A stretch of DNA of 64,000 bases, from positions 1,984,001 to 2,048,000 of the forward strand of contig NZ_CP065383.1 of NCBI RefSeq assembly GCF_015775515.1, given 5' to 3'. The position numbers were made by a program, and so were the translations under genes. Below the pieces are notes generated by a model. It was not told the DNA's origin. It ran no database searches and saw only the letters and a program-made list of their open reading frames with translations. Origin of the DNA: Atribacter laminatus (lineage in GTDB: Bacteria; Atribacterota; Atribacteria; Atribacterales; Atribacteraceae). The first letter of the stretch is position 1, and each line of letters begins with the position of its first letter. Positions 36,014 through 45,737 of the stretch are shown here, piece by piece.

Positions 36014-38421
36014 TCAAGAAGATAAAGTTCATTGGTAACCTTGCCGTCTTTAAAGATTTTGTATGGGATAATGAAGCATACGACTCAAATGGCAATATTG
36101 AGACTTTTAAAGATATAAATATCATCTACGGTAGAAATTATTCAGGCAAAACCACTCTTTCACGAATTTTGCGCGGAATGGAAACGGGGAAGCTTTCCGA
36201 AAAATTTGAAAACCCATCATTTAAAGTTGTTTTTGCTGATGGGACAGAAATAACAGAAAGTATCCTAACACAACATGGTAAAAAGATTCGAGTATTCAAC
36301 GAAGATTTCGTTAGGGAAAATTTACGATTTATTGTAAATCCTGACGATAACATAGAATCCTTTGCAATATTAGGTGAAAAAAACAACAAAATCGAAAAAG
36401 AAATCGAAGAACTCGAAAGTAAGCTTGGTACAAATGAAGAGGGGGAAGAAACCGGTTTATATGCGGAGTTGAGAGAAGCCAGCAAAGATTTTAAAAATGC
36501 GAAACAAGACTATGAAAGTGCGAACGATGCCCTGTCTAAGCAATTGAGTGAAAAAGCAACTGATAAAAATATTGGGATTAAATATAGGCCAGAGCGTTTT
36601 GGTGATCAAAACTATAATATACAGAAGCTTCAAAAAGATATTGAAAAAGTTCGAGATACTAACTATAAACCGCCAAAAGATGAGCAAATTATTCAAAGTG
36701 AAAATCTTATTACTGAAAAGACATTACAACCTGTATCACCCTTTTTTGCGCCAAGTCTCAATTTTTCTGCTCTGGTGATTGAAGCTGAATCTTTTATAAC
36801 CAAGAAGATCAGTGAATCTGAAAAAATTGAAGAACTGGTAAAAGATGCAGTTTTAAACCGTTGGGTCAAAGAAGGCCGCATCTACCATAAAGAAAAGCGC
36901 AATAAATGCGCTTTCTGTGGTAATCCAATCACTGAAGACCGGTGGTTGAAACTAGAAAAACATTTCGATAAAGAGTCCGAACAACTTGAAAAAAATATTG
37001 ATGCTCTGATTAACAAGATTGAGAAAGAAAAAAGCATTGTATCCTCTGCACTATCAATTAACAAAGCACTTTTTTATTCAAAATTCCACGGAAAACTTGA
37101 CGAACTGAATAACAATCTAAAAGAAGCAGTTGACAACTACACAAAATCTCTGGATTTAATGATTGATAAACTAAAGAACAGGAAGAGTGACATTCTGAAC
37201 CAGAAATCGTTTGTAAGACCAGATGATACCTCTGGCGATCTGCTATTTGCTTGGAATTCATATGAAGCAATACGGAGTGAATCAGACGGGTTTTCAACCT
37301 CGTTAAGCAGTCAGCAGACGATTGCAAAAGAGGCTTTGCGAATAAAGGAGGTTTCAGACTACCTCCTTATAATCCAATACGAAGAGAGGTTCTCTTCCAT
37401 TGAAAAACTAAAAGCCAAGCTAGAAAAGGTCGAGCATCGAAAAAACCAAATTAAAGGAGAGATCCATCTGAAAGAAGAACGAATCTTATCGTTGAGAAGA
37501 AAACTTAGTGACGAGGAAAGGGGGGCAGATAAAGTCAATGAATATTTGAATAATTTCTTTGGACATAGCTTTCTTTCGCTTGAGGCCCAAAAGAATAAAA
37601 TGGTTGGAGAGGGGTCAAAACAAATCTGTTATGAAATAACCCGTGATGGTAAAAAAGCATATCACCTGAGTGAAGGTGAATGTAGTCTTATAGCATTTTG
37701 TTACTTTATTGCTAAACTAAATGAAATCGACACGAAAAATTCAAAACCGATAATCTGGATTGACGATCCGGTATCATCACTCGATGCAAATCATATCTTC
37801 TTTGTTTATAGTTTGATAAACGCTGAGATAGTTTCTAAAAAAAGATTTGAGCAACTTTTTGTGTCAACACATGACCTTAATTTTCTTAAATACCTAAGAA
37901 GATTGTGTGGAAAATATGTTAGTGTAAATGGGAAAGAGAAAGATTATCAAAAGTGCTATTTTGTTGTAGTCCGATATGGTAATGCTTCAACCATTTGCAA
38001 AATGCCAAAGTATCTAAAGGAATACGCAACCGAATTCAACTACCTTTTTCAACAAATACACAAATGCGCAGAAATCGATGTTGTTAACGACACCAATTAT
38101 ACAACTTTTTACAACTTCGCGAACAACGCTAGAAAGTTTCTAGAAATTTACCTCTACTACAAGTATCCTGATAAAGGAATGAGCGACGATACATTACGCT
38201 GCTTCTTTGGTGAAAAAATGATACCCGCAATTTTAACAGATAGAATTAATAACGAGTATTCTCACTGCGCAGTTCTCGAGAGAGGAGCAACACCAATTGA
38301 AGTACCAGAGATGCAAGCTGCAGCACGGTTAATTATTGAAAGGTTAAAAAGGGATAGAGAACAGTATTCTTCTTTGTTGAGAAGTATTGGGGAGGACAAA
38401 GTACCAGAGATGCAAGAATGA
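36010..38421 (+). CDS. RloC-like anticodon nuclease (AAA_13/PrrC-type ATPase with zinc-hook-like CxxC)
   Basis: 803 residues. ABC/Rad50-type ATPase split by a long coiled coil: Walker A YGRNYSGKTTLSRIL near the start, signature HLSEGECSL, Walker B IIWIDDPVSSLD in the second half, and a CAFCG at 300-303 in the middle of the coiled coil, as in the zinc hook of RloC. The C-terminal region keeps a candidate nuclease triad, R708-x3-E712 and H752 (NARKFLEIYLYY; NEYSHC), in the R-x3-E...H order known from PrrC. Known relatives cut tRNA when a linked type I enzyme is blocked by phage. The gene sits between hsdS and hsdR, is coupled to hsdS, and is AT-richer than hsdM and hsdR. Confidence 0.85.
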   Translation: MIKKIKFIGNLAVFKDFVWDNEAYDSNGNIETFKDINIIYGRNYSGKTTLSRILRGMETGKLSEKFENPSFKVVFADGTEITESILTQHGKKIRVFNEDFVRENLRFIVNPDDNIESFAILGEKNNKIEKEIEELESKLGTNEEGEETGLYAELREASKDFKNAKQDYESANDALSKQLSEKATDKNIGIKYRPERFGDQNYNIQKLQKDIEKVRDTNYKPPKDEQIIQSENLITEKTLQPVSPFFAPSLNFSALVIEAESFITKKISESEKIEELVKDAVLNRWVKEGRIYHKEKRNKCAFCGNPITEDRWLKLEKHFDKESEQLEKNIDALINKIEKEKSIVSSALSINKALFYSKFHGKLDELNNNLKEAVDNYTKSLDLMIDKLKNRKSDILNQKSFVRPDDTSGDLLFAWNSYEAIRSESDGFSTSLSSQQTIAKEALRIKEVSDYLLIIQYEERFSSIEKLKAKLEKVEHRKNQIKGEIHLKEERILSLRRKLSDEERGADKVNEYLNNFFGHSFLSLEAQKNKMVGEGSKQICYEITRDGKKAYHLSEGECSLIAFCYFIAKLNEIDTKNSKPIIWIDDPVSSLDANHIFFVYSLINAEIVSKKRFEQLFVSTHDLNFLKYLRRLCGKYVSVNGKEKDYQKCYFVVVRYGNASTICKMPKYLKEYATEFNYLFQQIHKCAEIDVVNDTNYTTFYNFANNARKFLEIYLYYKYPDKGMSDDTLRCFFGEKMIPAILTDRINNEYSHCAVLERGATPIEVPEMQAAARLIIERLKRDREQYSSLLRSIGEDKVPEMQE

Positions 38422-38428
38422 TCCTCCA

Positions 38429-38506
38429 ATTCCTCCTTCCAAAAATCATCTCCGGCGAGTTATGAGTCCCGGATGTGGAAAAGTTCGTTGAGGAGGCCTG
38501 GGCATG
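38429..38506 (+). pseudogene. Remnant of an hsdS 3' end
   Basis: Reads FLLPKIISGEL, stop, VPDVEKFVEEAWA, against the intact hsdS end [24 protein letters not shown]. At DNA level TCATCTCCGGCGA and AAGTTCGTTGAGGAGGC are shared exactly. It is a decayed duplicate of the last 70 bp of hsdS placed just after the rloC-like gene. Its GAGGAGG still supplies the ribosome binding site of the next gene, exactly as the real hsdS tail does for the rloC-like gene. Confidence 0.85.
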
Positions 38507-39325
38507 AGCAGCCTAAAGGTTATTGAGAAAAGGGTCTTTGAAGACCTATTCGGAATGGTAAGTGGATATGTGCTTGACTTTTCGAACAACACATTTGCTG
38601 AGTTCTTTCGCGAAACCACCAATATTAACATCTACTCACAAAAATATGCGTTCAATGGCGATTCCAAAGCCAAACGCTTAAGAGCGTTTTGGGAGACCGA
38701 ATCTGACACAATGGTTGGCAAGGTTCTTTCAGAACTACTGGAGCTCTGGAGATACAACACTTCACGAAATGACAGCGCTGACTACTCAAAGCAATACGAG
38801 CAGGCATTGGAGATAGTCTCCAGGTTGACTGGTAAGCAACCTGATATTAAGGTTACGGAATATGAATTCTTGCTACGACGATATGAAAACTTTTCCGTCA
38901 GAGATCTTCCAATTGCTCCCAACCTAATACCGGTGCTCGAATCCCGTTTAGCCGAGGTAGAGTATTGCCTGGAATCAGCCCCATTGGCGACAATCTTTCT
39001 GTGCGGAAGTATCCTGGAAGGTATCCTATTAGGTGTGGCATTGGAAAGACCGAGGGATTTCAATCAAGCCAACAACTCTCCGAAAGACAGAAACAACAAA
39101 GTCAAGTCGTTCCAGGAGTGGACGCTGGCCCAATTTATTGATGTTGCCCACGGACTGGGGATTTTAGAACTAGATGTTAAAAAGTTTAGCCATGAACTGC
39201 GATATTTTCGAAATCACATTCATCCCTATGAGCAAATCGCATCGAAATTTACACCCAACAAGCATACCGCAGAAATCTGCTTTCAAGTTTTGAAGGCGGC
39301 TATCGCCGATCTGTCGGGAAGATAA
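38504..39325 (+). CDS. HEPN-like defence-island protein of unknown function
   Basis: 273 residues. The N-terminal half begins EKRVFEDLFGMVSGYVLDFSNNTFAEFFRE, a block I associate with abortive-infection-like proteins beside restriction systems. The C-terminal half (about 140-273) is helical, with ECLESAPLATIFLCGSILEGILLG and ELRYFRNHIHPYEQ. The latter holds R233-x4-H238, the spacing of HEPN ribonuclease motifs, in a context like DUF4145/HEPN proteins. A stand-alone HEPN effector or toxin-like role is inference. The ATG follows the GAGGAGG of the hsdS remnant. The gene is bordered by an hsdS remnant upstream and an hsdR remnant downstream. Confidence 0.65.
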   Translation: MSSLKVIEKRVFEDLFGMVSGYVLDFSNNTFAEFFRETTNINIYSQKYAFNGDSKAKRLRAFWETESDTMVGKVLSELLELWRYNTSRNDSADYSKQYEQALEIVSRLTGKQPDIKVTEYEFLLRRYENFSVRDLPIAPNLIPVLESRLAEVEYCLESAPLATIFLCGSILEGILLGVALERPRDFNQANNSPKDRNNKVKSFQEWTLAQFIDVAHGLGILELDVKKFSHELRYFRNHIHPYEQIASKFTPNKHTAEICFQVLKAAIADLSGR

Positions 39326-39417
39326 AAGTGGCGTGAAGGTACGGTACATTCAATCTCCATTTGCGTGATGATAGACAGGATAAGTTGAATATGAATTGGA
39401 TTAAAGAAAAAATCTTT

Positions 39418-39581
39418 GAAAAAAAACCACAGTCAATTGGTTCTAATCCTTGGACTGGGAAAACACCTTTGGACCAGATATTAGTACCACTGGTCCTGTC
39501 TGTTAACTCGAAGATTATGACCTGGTTATCCTGGTGGGAAGGTTTCGATCAGTTTTTGAGAACATTAATCAAAACATCCTA
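39418..39581 (+). pseudogene. Remnant of an hsdR 5' end
   Basis: In one frame it reads KKTTVNWF, stop, SLDWENTFGPDISTTGPVC, stop, LEDYDLVILVGRFRSVFENIN. The intact hsdR N-terminus reads [50 protein letters not shown]. The DNA match is unmistakable although two stop codons have formed. The overlapping 73-codon frame in another register is therefore not a gene. It marks the place where hsdR once began, about 850 bp before the present hsdR. Confidence 0.88.
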
Positions 39582-39615
39582 ATAGATGATTTTGAGTTTT
39601 TAAGGAGGTCCTGCG

Positions 39616-40266
39616 ATGACGGAACAAAATGGTCAACGTGGACTGAGTAGGCGAGCAATTGAAAATACAAATTCTGAGGGATTGATCCCGAAACACGGTG
39701 GTTACAGGAAGCTTAAGAGTTTTCAGATCGCGCAACTTGTATATGATGTTACAGTGCGCTTTTGCGATTGCTATATTGATCGATTTAGCCGGACAAAAGA
39801 TCAGATGGTGCAAGCAGCAAGGTCGGGGGTACAAAATATTGCCGAAGGTAGTAAAGCGTCAGGTACATCGAAAAAGACCGAGCTGAAATTGACCAATGTA
39901 GCCAGGGCAAGCCTTGAAGAGCTGCGTTTGGATTATGAAGACTTTTTGAGGCATCTAGGTCTGCCCCAGTGGGGGTGGGAAGATCCTCGAAGAGCGGAGC
40001 TAATTAATCGTCGCTGTAACTCTGTAGAGGAAGTTGCGAAGTGGATTAAAGAGGTGCATGAAAGGATCAATAAAAAAGGTCAGTCCACGAGGTCCACTAA
40101 GTCCACCTATCCTGAAATCACTGCCAATGCCGCTTTGGTTTTGATCACAGTTGCTTGCAGCCTACTGGACCGTCAGTTGGTAGCACAAGCAGAAGCCTTT
40201 GAAAAAGAAGGAGGATTTACCGAACGCCTCTATCAAAGAAGAATCCAGGCTCGGAGGAGACAATGA
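39616..40266 (+). CDS. Four-helix-bundle protein with suffix domain (23S-IVP-like)
   Basis: 216 residues. The centre (about 33-145) is a four-helix-bundle domain as in 23S rRNA intervening-sequence proteins: [61 protein letters not shown]-terminal extension ([38 protein letters not shown]) matches the suffix version of the family, which is often found near type I restriction genes. The function is unknown; it may bind RNA or a complex. AAGGAGG precedes the ATG, and the stop overlaps the hsdR start by four bases (ATGA). Confidence 0.85.
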   Translation: MTEQNGQRGLSRRAIENTNSEGLIPKHGGYRKLKSFQIAQLVYDVTVRFCDCYIDRFSRTKDQMVQAARSGVQNIAEGSKASGTSKKTELKLTNVARASLEELRLDYEDFLRHLGLPQWGWEDPRRAELINRRCNSVEEVAKWIKEVHERINKKGQSTRSTKSTYPEITANAALVLITVACSLLDRQLVAQAEAFEKEGGFTERLYQRRIQARRRQ

Positions 40267-43200
40267 CCACCATAACCGAAACCACCCTCGAACAAACCGC
40301 TCTCGATTGGTTTGAATCCCTAGGTTGGAAAACCGCCTTTGGACCAGAAATCAGTCCCGATGGACTGGCCTGTGAACGTGAAGATTATGACCAGGTCGTC
40401 CTGGTGGGAAGGCTTCGGACAGCTCTTGAGAACATCAATCCGAGCATTCCGGTGGGTGCTATTGATGAGGCGGTCAGGAGAATCATACGGACCGAATCGC
40501 CCAGCATGATCGAAAACAACCGGCGTTTCCATCGAATGCTTACCGATGGTGTGGATGTCTCGTTTCTGCGGGGTGGAAGAGAAGTCCACGACAAGGTCTG
40601 GCTGTTCGATCTTGAAGACCTGGAAAATAACGACTGGCTGGTTGTTAATCAGTTCACGATTATCGAGGACCGCAGAAACCGGCGGCCCGACATAGTGGTT
40701 TTTGTCAATAGCTTGCCCTTGGGGTTAATTGAGCTCAAAAATCCCGCCGATGAAAAGGCAACCATCCGTCATGCCTTCAACCAACTTCAGACCTACAAGA
40801 GAGATATCCTAAGTTTGTTTATCTATAACGAGTTTCTAATTGTGTCCGACGGCTTTGAGGCTCGAAGTGGGACGTTGACCGCCGGATGGGATCGATTTAT
40901 GCCCTGGCGTACCATCGACGGCAAGGAAGTGTCCCCACGTGGTTCTGTAGAACTCGAGGTGCTGCTCAAGGGAGTTTTTGAAAAGCGGCGGTTTCTCGAT
41001 TTGGTATTAAATTTTGTCGTATTCGACGATGACGGCGCCACTATTGCCAAGAAAGCGGCAGCCTATCATCAATTTCATGCCGTGAACAAAGCGGTTGAAT
41101 GCACCTTGTCGGCATGTGGTATCACGGCTAAACCTGGTTTGTTGTATGCTCGGTATCCAAAATTTGACGAGCTTAACCCTTTTAAAGTTCGTGAGAAGGA
41201 GATTGCTTACGGTCCTGGTACCGAACACTTCGGTGGTCGCCGCATCGGGGTGATCTGGCATACCCAGGGAAGCGGCAAGAGTCTTTTGATGGCTTTTTTT
41301 GCCGGTAAGATAATCCGTCATCCAGCTATGGAAAATCCAACCTTACTTATGATAACCGACCGGAATGACCTGGACGACCAACTTTTCGACACGTTTTCAT
41401 CCTGTCGCGATCTGTTACGTCAGACACCAGTTCAAGCCGAAAACCGTGAGCATTTGAAAGAGTTGCTTCAGGTTCCCGCAGGCGGGGTAGTTTTTACAAC
41501 GATTCAGAAATTTCTGCCTGACGGTAAGGGACAGCAATACCCCGAGTTATCCACTCGCCGGAACATCGTAGTCATTGCCGATGAGGCACACCGCAGCCAG
41601 TACGATTTCATTGATGGGTTTGCACGCCACATGCATGATGCGTTGCCGAATGCCTCCTTCATAGGGTTTACTGGCACACCAATCGAGCGAGACGATCGCA
41701 GTACGCCAGCGGTCTTCGGTGATTATATAGATAAATACGATATCCTCCGCGCAGTTGAGGATGGGGTTACAGTGCCGATTTATTATGAAGGCCGCTTGGC
41801 GAAGATTGATTTACGAGAAGAGGAAAGACCGACAATCGACCCCGAGTTTGAAGAAATCACCGAAGGAGAAGAAGAATCTTACAAGCAAAAATTGCGCACC
41901 AAGTGGGCCGCCCTGGAAGCGATGGTCGGAACGGAAAAGCGAATTGCGCTTGTTGCGGAAGATCTCATTCACCATTTTGAAAACCGACTGCAAGTATTAG
42001 ATGGGAAAGCCATGATTGTCTGCATGAGTCGTCGAATCTGTGTGGACACGTACAATGCCATTATAAAGCTCAGACCTGATTGGCATAGCGATGATGACGA
42101 CAAGGGTGTAGTGAAGATCGTCATGTCCGGTTCCGCATCGGATCGTGCTGAATGGCAGCCCCACATCCGTAATAAACAGCGACGTGAAGCGCTGGCCAAA
42201 AGATTCAAAGATCCGGCAGATGCAATGAAAGTAGTGATCGTACGGGATATGTGGCTAACCGGATTCGATTGTCCTTCACTGCACACCATGTACATCGACA
42301 AGCCGATGCGGGGTCACGGCCTGATGCAGGCGATAGCCCGAGTCAACCGAGTATTCAAAGACAAACCGGGTGGATTGATTGTTGACTATCTCGGCTTGGC
42401 GGACCAGCTGAAACGAGCCCTTGCAGATTACACCGAAGCGGGCGGCCGTGGTAAGGCTGTGGTTAACCAAGAAGAAGCTGTTAAGGTAATGATGGAGAAG
42501 TATGAGATTGTCGTTTCTATGTTTAATAATTTTGATTACGTCTCTCTTCTTAAAACTGAGCCAGCAAAACGTATCGCTGGTATTGCGAATGCTATGGAAC
42601 ATATCCTTCAACTGGAAGATGGCAAGAAGCGTTATTTGACAGAGGTCACGGCATTGTCGAAAGCATTTGCTCTCGCTGTTCCACATGAGCAAGCTCTTAA
42701 AATTCGTGATGAAGTTGGATTTTTCCAAGAAGTCCGAGTTGGGCTGGTGAAAGCAACAGTTGAAGGCGAGGGGAAGAGCCCTGAAGAGATGGATACTGCG
42801 ATTCGTCAACTCATATCGCGGGCTATAACCTCAGATGAGGTCATCGACATTTTTGCGACAGCAGGATTGAAGAAACCTGATATCTCGATTCTCTCAGACA
42901 AATTCCTTCAGGAAGTGCAACAGCTTCCACAACGAAATCTTGCGGTGGAATTATTGAGAAAGCTCCTGAATGATGAGATTAAGACACGGTCCCACAAGAA
43001 TGTTGTTCAAGCACGCTCCTTTGCAAAGATGCTGGAGAAAGCTATACGAAAATACCAAAACAGAACGATAGAAGCTGCACAAGTGATCGAGGAACTCATC
43101 AAACTTGCCAAAGAAATGCGCGAAGCTCATCAGCGTGGTGACAACCTTGGTATGAGCGATGATGAAATTGCTTTCTACGATGCATTAGAGGTGAACGACA

Positions 43201-43436
43201 GTGCGGTTAAAGTTTTAGGGGATGAAACGCTGAAAATGATAGCTCAAGAACTGGTTAAAGCCGTCAAACGGAGCGTAACCATAGATTGGACGGTACGCGA
43301 AAATGCTCGTGCTAAGATTCGAGTGATTGTGAAACGAATTCTGCGTAAATACGGGTATCCACCAGACAAACAGGAAAAAGCGACTTTAACTGTTCTGGAG
43401 CAAGCCGAGGTACTCTGTAAAGAATGGGTAAAGTAA
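40263..43436 (+). CDS. hsdR: Type I restriction endonuclease subunit HsdR
   Basis: 1,057 residues, full length. N-terminal PD-(D/E)xK nuclease ([22 protein letters not shown], with D and ExK). Then a superfamily 2 translocase: Walker [16 protein letters not shown] box [11 protein letters not shown], motif III GFTGTP, and motif [13 protein letters not shown] long helical C-terminus should bind HsdM. It moves DNA past the bound complex and cuts at a distance. It is translationally coupled to the four-helix-bundle gene. The 5' end has a decayed paralogue upstream at 39418. Confidence 0.96.
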   Translation: MTTITETTLEQTALDWFESLGWKTAFGPEISPDGLACEREDYDQVVLVGRLRTALENINPSIPVGAIDEAVRRIIRTESPSMIENNRRFHRMLTDGVDVSFLRGGREVHDKVWLFDLEDLENNDWLVVNQFTIIEDRRNRRPDIVVFVNSLPLGLIELKNPADEKATIRHAFNQLQTYKRDILSLFIYNEFLIVSDGFEARSGTLTAGWDRFMPWRTIDGKEVSPRGSVELEVLLKGVFEKRRFLDLVLNFVVFDDDGATIAKKAAAYHQFHAVNKAVECTLSACGITAKPGLLYARYPKFDELNPFKVREKEIAYGPGTEHFGGRRIGVIWHTQGSGKSLLMAFFAGKIIRHPAMENPTLLMITDRNDLDDQLFDTFSSCRDLLRQTPVQAENREHLKELLQVPAGGVVFTTIQKFLPDGKGQQYPELSTRRNIVVIADEAHRSQYDFIDGFARHMHDALPNASFIGFTGTPIERDDRSTPAVFGDYIDKYDILRAVEDGVTVPIYYEGRLAKIDLREEERPTIDPEFEEITEGEEESYKQKLRTKWAALEAMVGTEKRIALVAEDLIHHFENRLQVLDGKAMIVCMSRRICVDTYNAIIKLRPDWHSDDDDKGVVKIVMSGSASDRAEWQPHIRNKQRREALAKRFKDPADAMKVVIVRDMWLTGFDCPSLHTMYIDKPMRGHGLMQAIARVNRVFKDKPGGLIVDYLGLADQLKRALADYTEAGGRGKAVVNQEEAVKVMMEKYEIVVSMFNNFDYVSLLKTEPAKRIAGIANAMEHILQLEDGKKRYLTEVTALSKAFALAVPHEQALKIRDEVGFFQEVRVGLVKATVEGEGKSPEEMDTAIRQLISRAITSDEVIDIFATAGLKKPDISILSDKFLQEVQQLPQRNLAVELLRKLLNDEIKTRSHKNVVQARSFAKMLEKAIRKYQNRTIEAAQVIEELIKLAKEMREAHQRGDNLGMSDDEIAFYDALEVNDSAVKVLGDETLKMIAQELVKAVKRSVTIDWTVRENARAKIRVIVKRILRKYGYPPDKQEKATLTVLEQAEVLCKEWVK

Positions 43437-43600
43437 CAAAAACGTTATTAAAAAGTTTCCGTACCTTCTTACCAAAATTGAAAGTTACCTTAAATGGTAA
43501 ACTCTATGGAATTATATTCAGCAAAAGGATACCCACCAATATTGAAAACGGATACGGAAAAATCAATGGAAAATAGTCAGGGGGGGGAATTTATCCTTTT

Positions 43601-44494
43601 TCATTTCAGGCCGGTCTTTTGCCAATACATATCCGATAGTTTGACATCGGGATGATGATACCTTTTCCCGGTCGAAGTTGCGTAGCCGAACTGAATTGAT
43701 GCATTGGGGCACCATTGCAAGCAAGCAAAACACTGTTCGCAGTGATGCTGCCAGACAGGCCGACCATTCACCATTTCAATGTTTTCGACCGGACAGACCT
43801 TAGTGCAAATTCCACAACTCTGGCACTTGTGGTCGGATGTAAAGCCATGGTCTAGCAGTTGTAAACTTTCCTGGAAGGGAAGATTCGTTTTTTCCTTGAA
43901 GCCACCTATCTTTAACCAGGTGGATTTTTGCAGAGTTTCTCTAAGATTTAGAAAATCAACAAGGTGTTCTATCGCCTTCGCCATGACTTCAAGTTTTCTT
44001 TTTTGTCTGGACTGAACTACTCGACAAATATCATCCAGCTTAAGCCTCCAATTATTATAGAATTCTTGCTGTTTTTTCGGGTTTATTTCTTTGAGGACGA
44101 AGGATCGGAAGAAATTCTTGAGCTTCAATGAGGGTATTACATAATTGTAGGGCATTCGGACAGAAAAACCCGCCGCCAGAGAGCCATTTTTTTCATGAAG
44201 CATTTTATCCAGGTATTCCAAGGAAATACCCGAACTTCCTCCGTGGGTACAAACCGCGAAGATATATTTGCTGTTCAGGTCATTCATCAGATCCACAAAC
44301 CGTTTAACAATAAAAGGGACTCCCTGGTTATATACTGGGTATACGATTCCAATTGATTCAGCATCGGATGTGATTTCCTCCCGGTGGATAAGCGAAGGGA
44401 TCGGGACTAGATTTGCCCCGATTATTTCAGCGATATCCCTGGCTACAACCAGCGAATTCCCAGTTCCAGTGAAAAAATAAATGACCTTTCTCAT
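43601..44494 (-). CDS. EFR1-type flavodoxin-ferredoxin fusion, copy 2
   Basis: 297 residues. FMN loop FTGTGNSLVVARDI, GIVYPVYNQGVP and CTHGGSSG in the flavodoxin half. The ferredoxin half has two full clusters, CQSCGICTKVCPVENI and CEQCFACLQWCPNASI. Both clusters are canonical, unlike copy 1 at 26419. It is an electron carrier with unknown partner. A GGGGG run precedes the ATG. The insertion point of the defence island lies just upstream in the map, so this may mark a return to the native chromosome. Confidence 0.88.
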   Translation of the reverse strand: MRKVIYFFTGTGNSLVVARDIAEIIGANLVPIPSLIHREEITSDAESIGIVYPVYNQGVPFIVKRFVDLMNDLNSKYIFAVCTHGGSSGISLEYLDKMLHEKNGSLAAGFSVRMPYNYVIPSLKLKNFFRSFVLKEINPKKQQEFYNNWRLKLDDICRVVQSRQKRKLEVMAKAIEHLVDFLNLRETLQKSTWLKIGGFKEKTNLPFQESLQLLDHGFTSDHKCQSCGICTKVCPVENIEMVNGRPVWQHHCEQCFACLQWCPNASIQFGYATSTGKRYHHPDVKLSDMYWQKTGLK

Positions 44495-44852
44495 AAAACC
44501 CCCTTTTAATCTCCTTGGTTTCCGTGGAAGAATATCACGTTCAGCAATAATATTTTACACCGTGGTTTTCGTTTTAATACTCTCCCTGGGTATCCTCTTC
44601 AAAGGATTAGTAGAGGTTATTTCATATTCATCCATCAGTGGGAAAGACAGAAGCTTCAGGATTTTCCCGTGTGTCTAGTATCCTCAGCTGAGTTCATAAA
44701 TCATTACAGTCAATTTTTATAACAATTTTTTTATATTTTCTATGCGATAATAATTGATTAGTGACAGTAAAATTTGGATCACAGCATAGGTATCGTTTCA
44801 AAAAACCTGAAATGTTTAAAATTTGTATCTTGAAAAGGTGAGGGACAAAAAG
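44495..44852. other. Intergenic region without supported gene
   Basis: 358 bp between divergent genes. A plus-strand frame of 65 codons contains a hydrophobic stretch (FYTVVFVLILSLGILF) but overlaps the 5' end of the minus-strand gene and has no ribosome binding site. A remnant of a membrane protein gene is possible. Confidence 0.45.
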
Positions 44853-45671
44853 ATGATGTTGAATAAGACAATGGAAGGGAAGGTCGCTATCGTTACCGGA
44901 AGTGCTTCGGGAATAGGTGAAGCTGCAGTGAAAATCTTGGCTGAGAATGGATGCAGGGTTGCAATGCTGGATAACGACAAGACACGCTTGGAAACGGTGT
45001 TGCGTGAAGTCCAGACTCTTCAGGAAGAATGTTTTGCTGTTGGTGGTGATGTAACCGAAGAAAACACTGTTATTGATTTTTTCAAGGAAGTTATCCAAAA
45101 ATGGGGGAAGCTTGATGTTCTAGTCAATAGCGCTGGACGAGATTCTCTTGCTCCACCAGTATCTGAAGTAACCCTGGAGGAGTGGAATAAAACTATAGCA
45201 GTCAACCTGACCGGGGTATTTTTATGTTGTCGAGAAGCTTTTAAAATTATGGAAAAGCAACCGACTGGTGGTAGAATCATCAACCTTGGATCGACTTCAG
45301 CTAAACTTGCCTCCAGCCCTGGCCACAGTCCGTATCGAGCCTCAAAGCATGGAATGATGGGTTTCAGTGAAAACATTCTTTTAGAGGGTGTCAAAAAGAA
45401 TATTGCCGTAACGGTTATCAATCCCTCTCACGTCAAGACCCCCATGACCGAAATCATCGACAAAGGACTCTATGCCGAAGGATTACCGTCCTACTTAGAG
45501 GGATGGTTGGATCATGAAGAAGCCGAAAAGGGGATCTACGCCAATTGTATCGATGTCGATTATGTAGCTAAAATCCTTTTATACATAGCTTCTCTACCAC
45601 CCGAAATTACCATTCCCCAATTTTCGGTGTATCCAACTTTTAAGGCGCACCGGTACGGCATGAGGGCGTGA
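44853..45671 (+). CDS. Short-chain dehydrogenase/reductase (SDR)
   Basis: 272 residues. Cofactor loop TGSASGIGEA, MLDNDKTRLE after the second strand (favouring NAD+), NSAGRDS, catalytic Ser (NLGSTSA) and YRASK with Tyr and Lys. INPSHVKTPMTE follows. AGGTGAGGG lies eight bases before the ATG at 44853; a TTG at 44823 is also open. It is unrelated in detail to the SDR at 590. It is perhaps cotranscribed with the AlkD-like gene 66 bp downstream. The substrate is unknown. Confidence 0.9.
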   Translation: MMLNKTMEGKVAIVTGSASGIGEAAVKILAENGCRVAMLDNDKTRLETVLREVQTLQEECFAVGGDVTEENTVIDFFKEVIQKWGKLDVLVNSAGRDSLAPPVSEVTLEEWNKTIAVNLTGVFLCCREAFKIMEKQPTGGRIINLGSTSAKLASSPGHSPYRASKHGMMGFSENILLEGVKKNIAVTVINPSHVKTPMTEIIDKGLYAEGLPSYLEGWLDHEEAEKGIYANCIDVDYVAKILLYIASLPPEITIPQFSVYPTFKAHRYGMRA

Positions 45672-45737
45672 AAGGAAAGAAAAACCGAGGAGGAGAGAAA
45701 GGAGAGGGGGAGAGAAAGATGAAGAAGGAAAGGAACT

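Noticed and set aside
39361-39582. 73-codon frame
   Set aside because: It runs across the decayed hsdR 5' copy in the wrong register; the hsdR-like frame there has stop codons.
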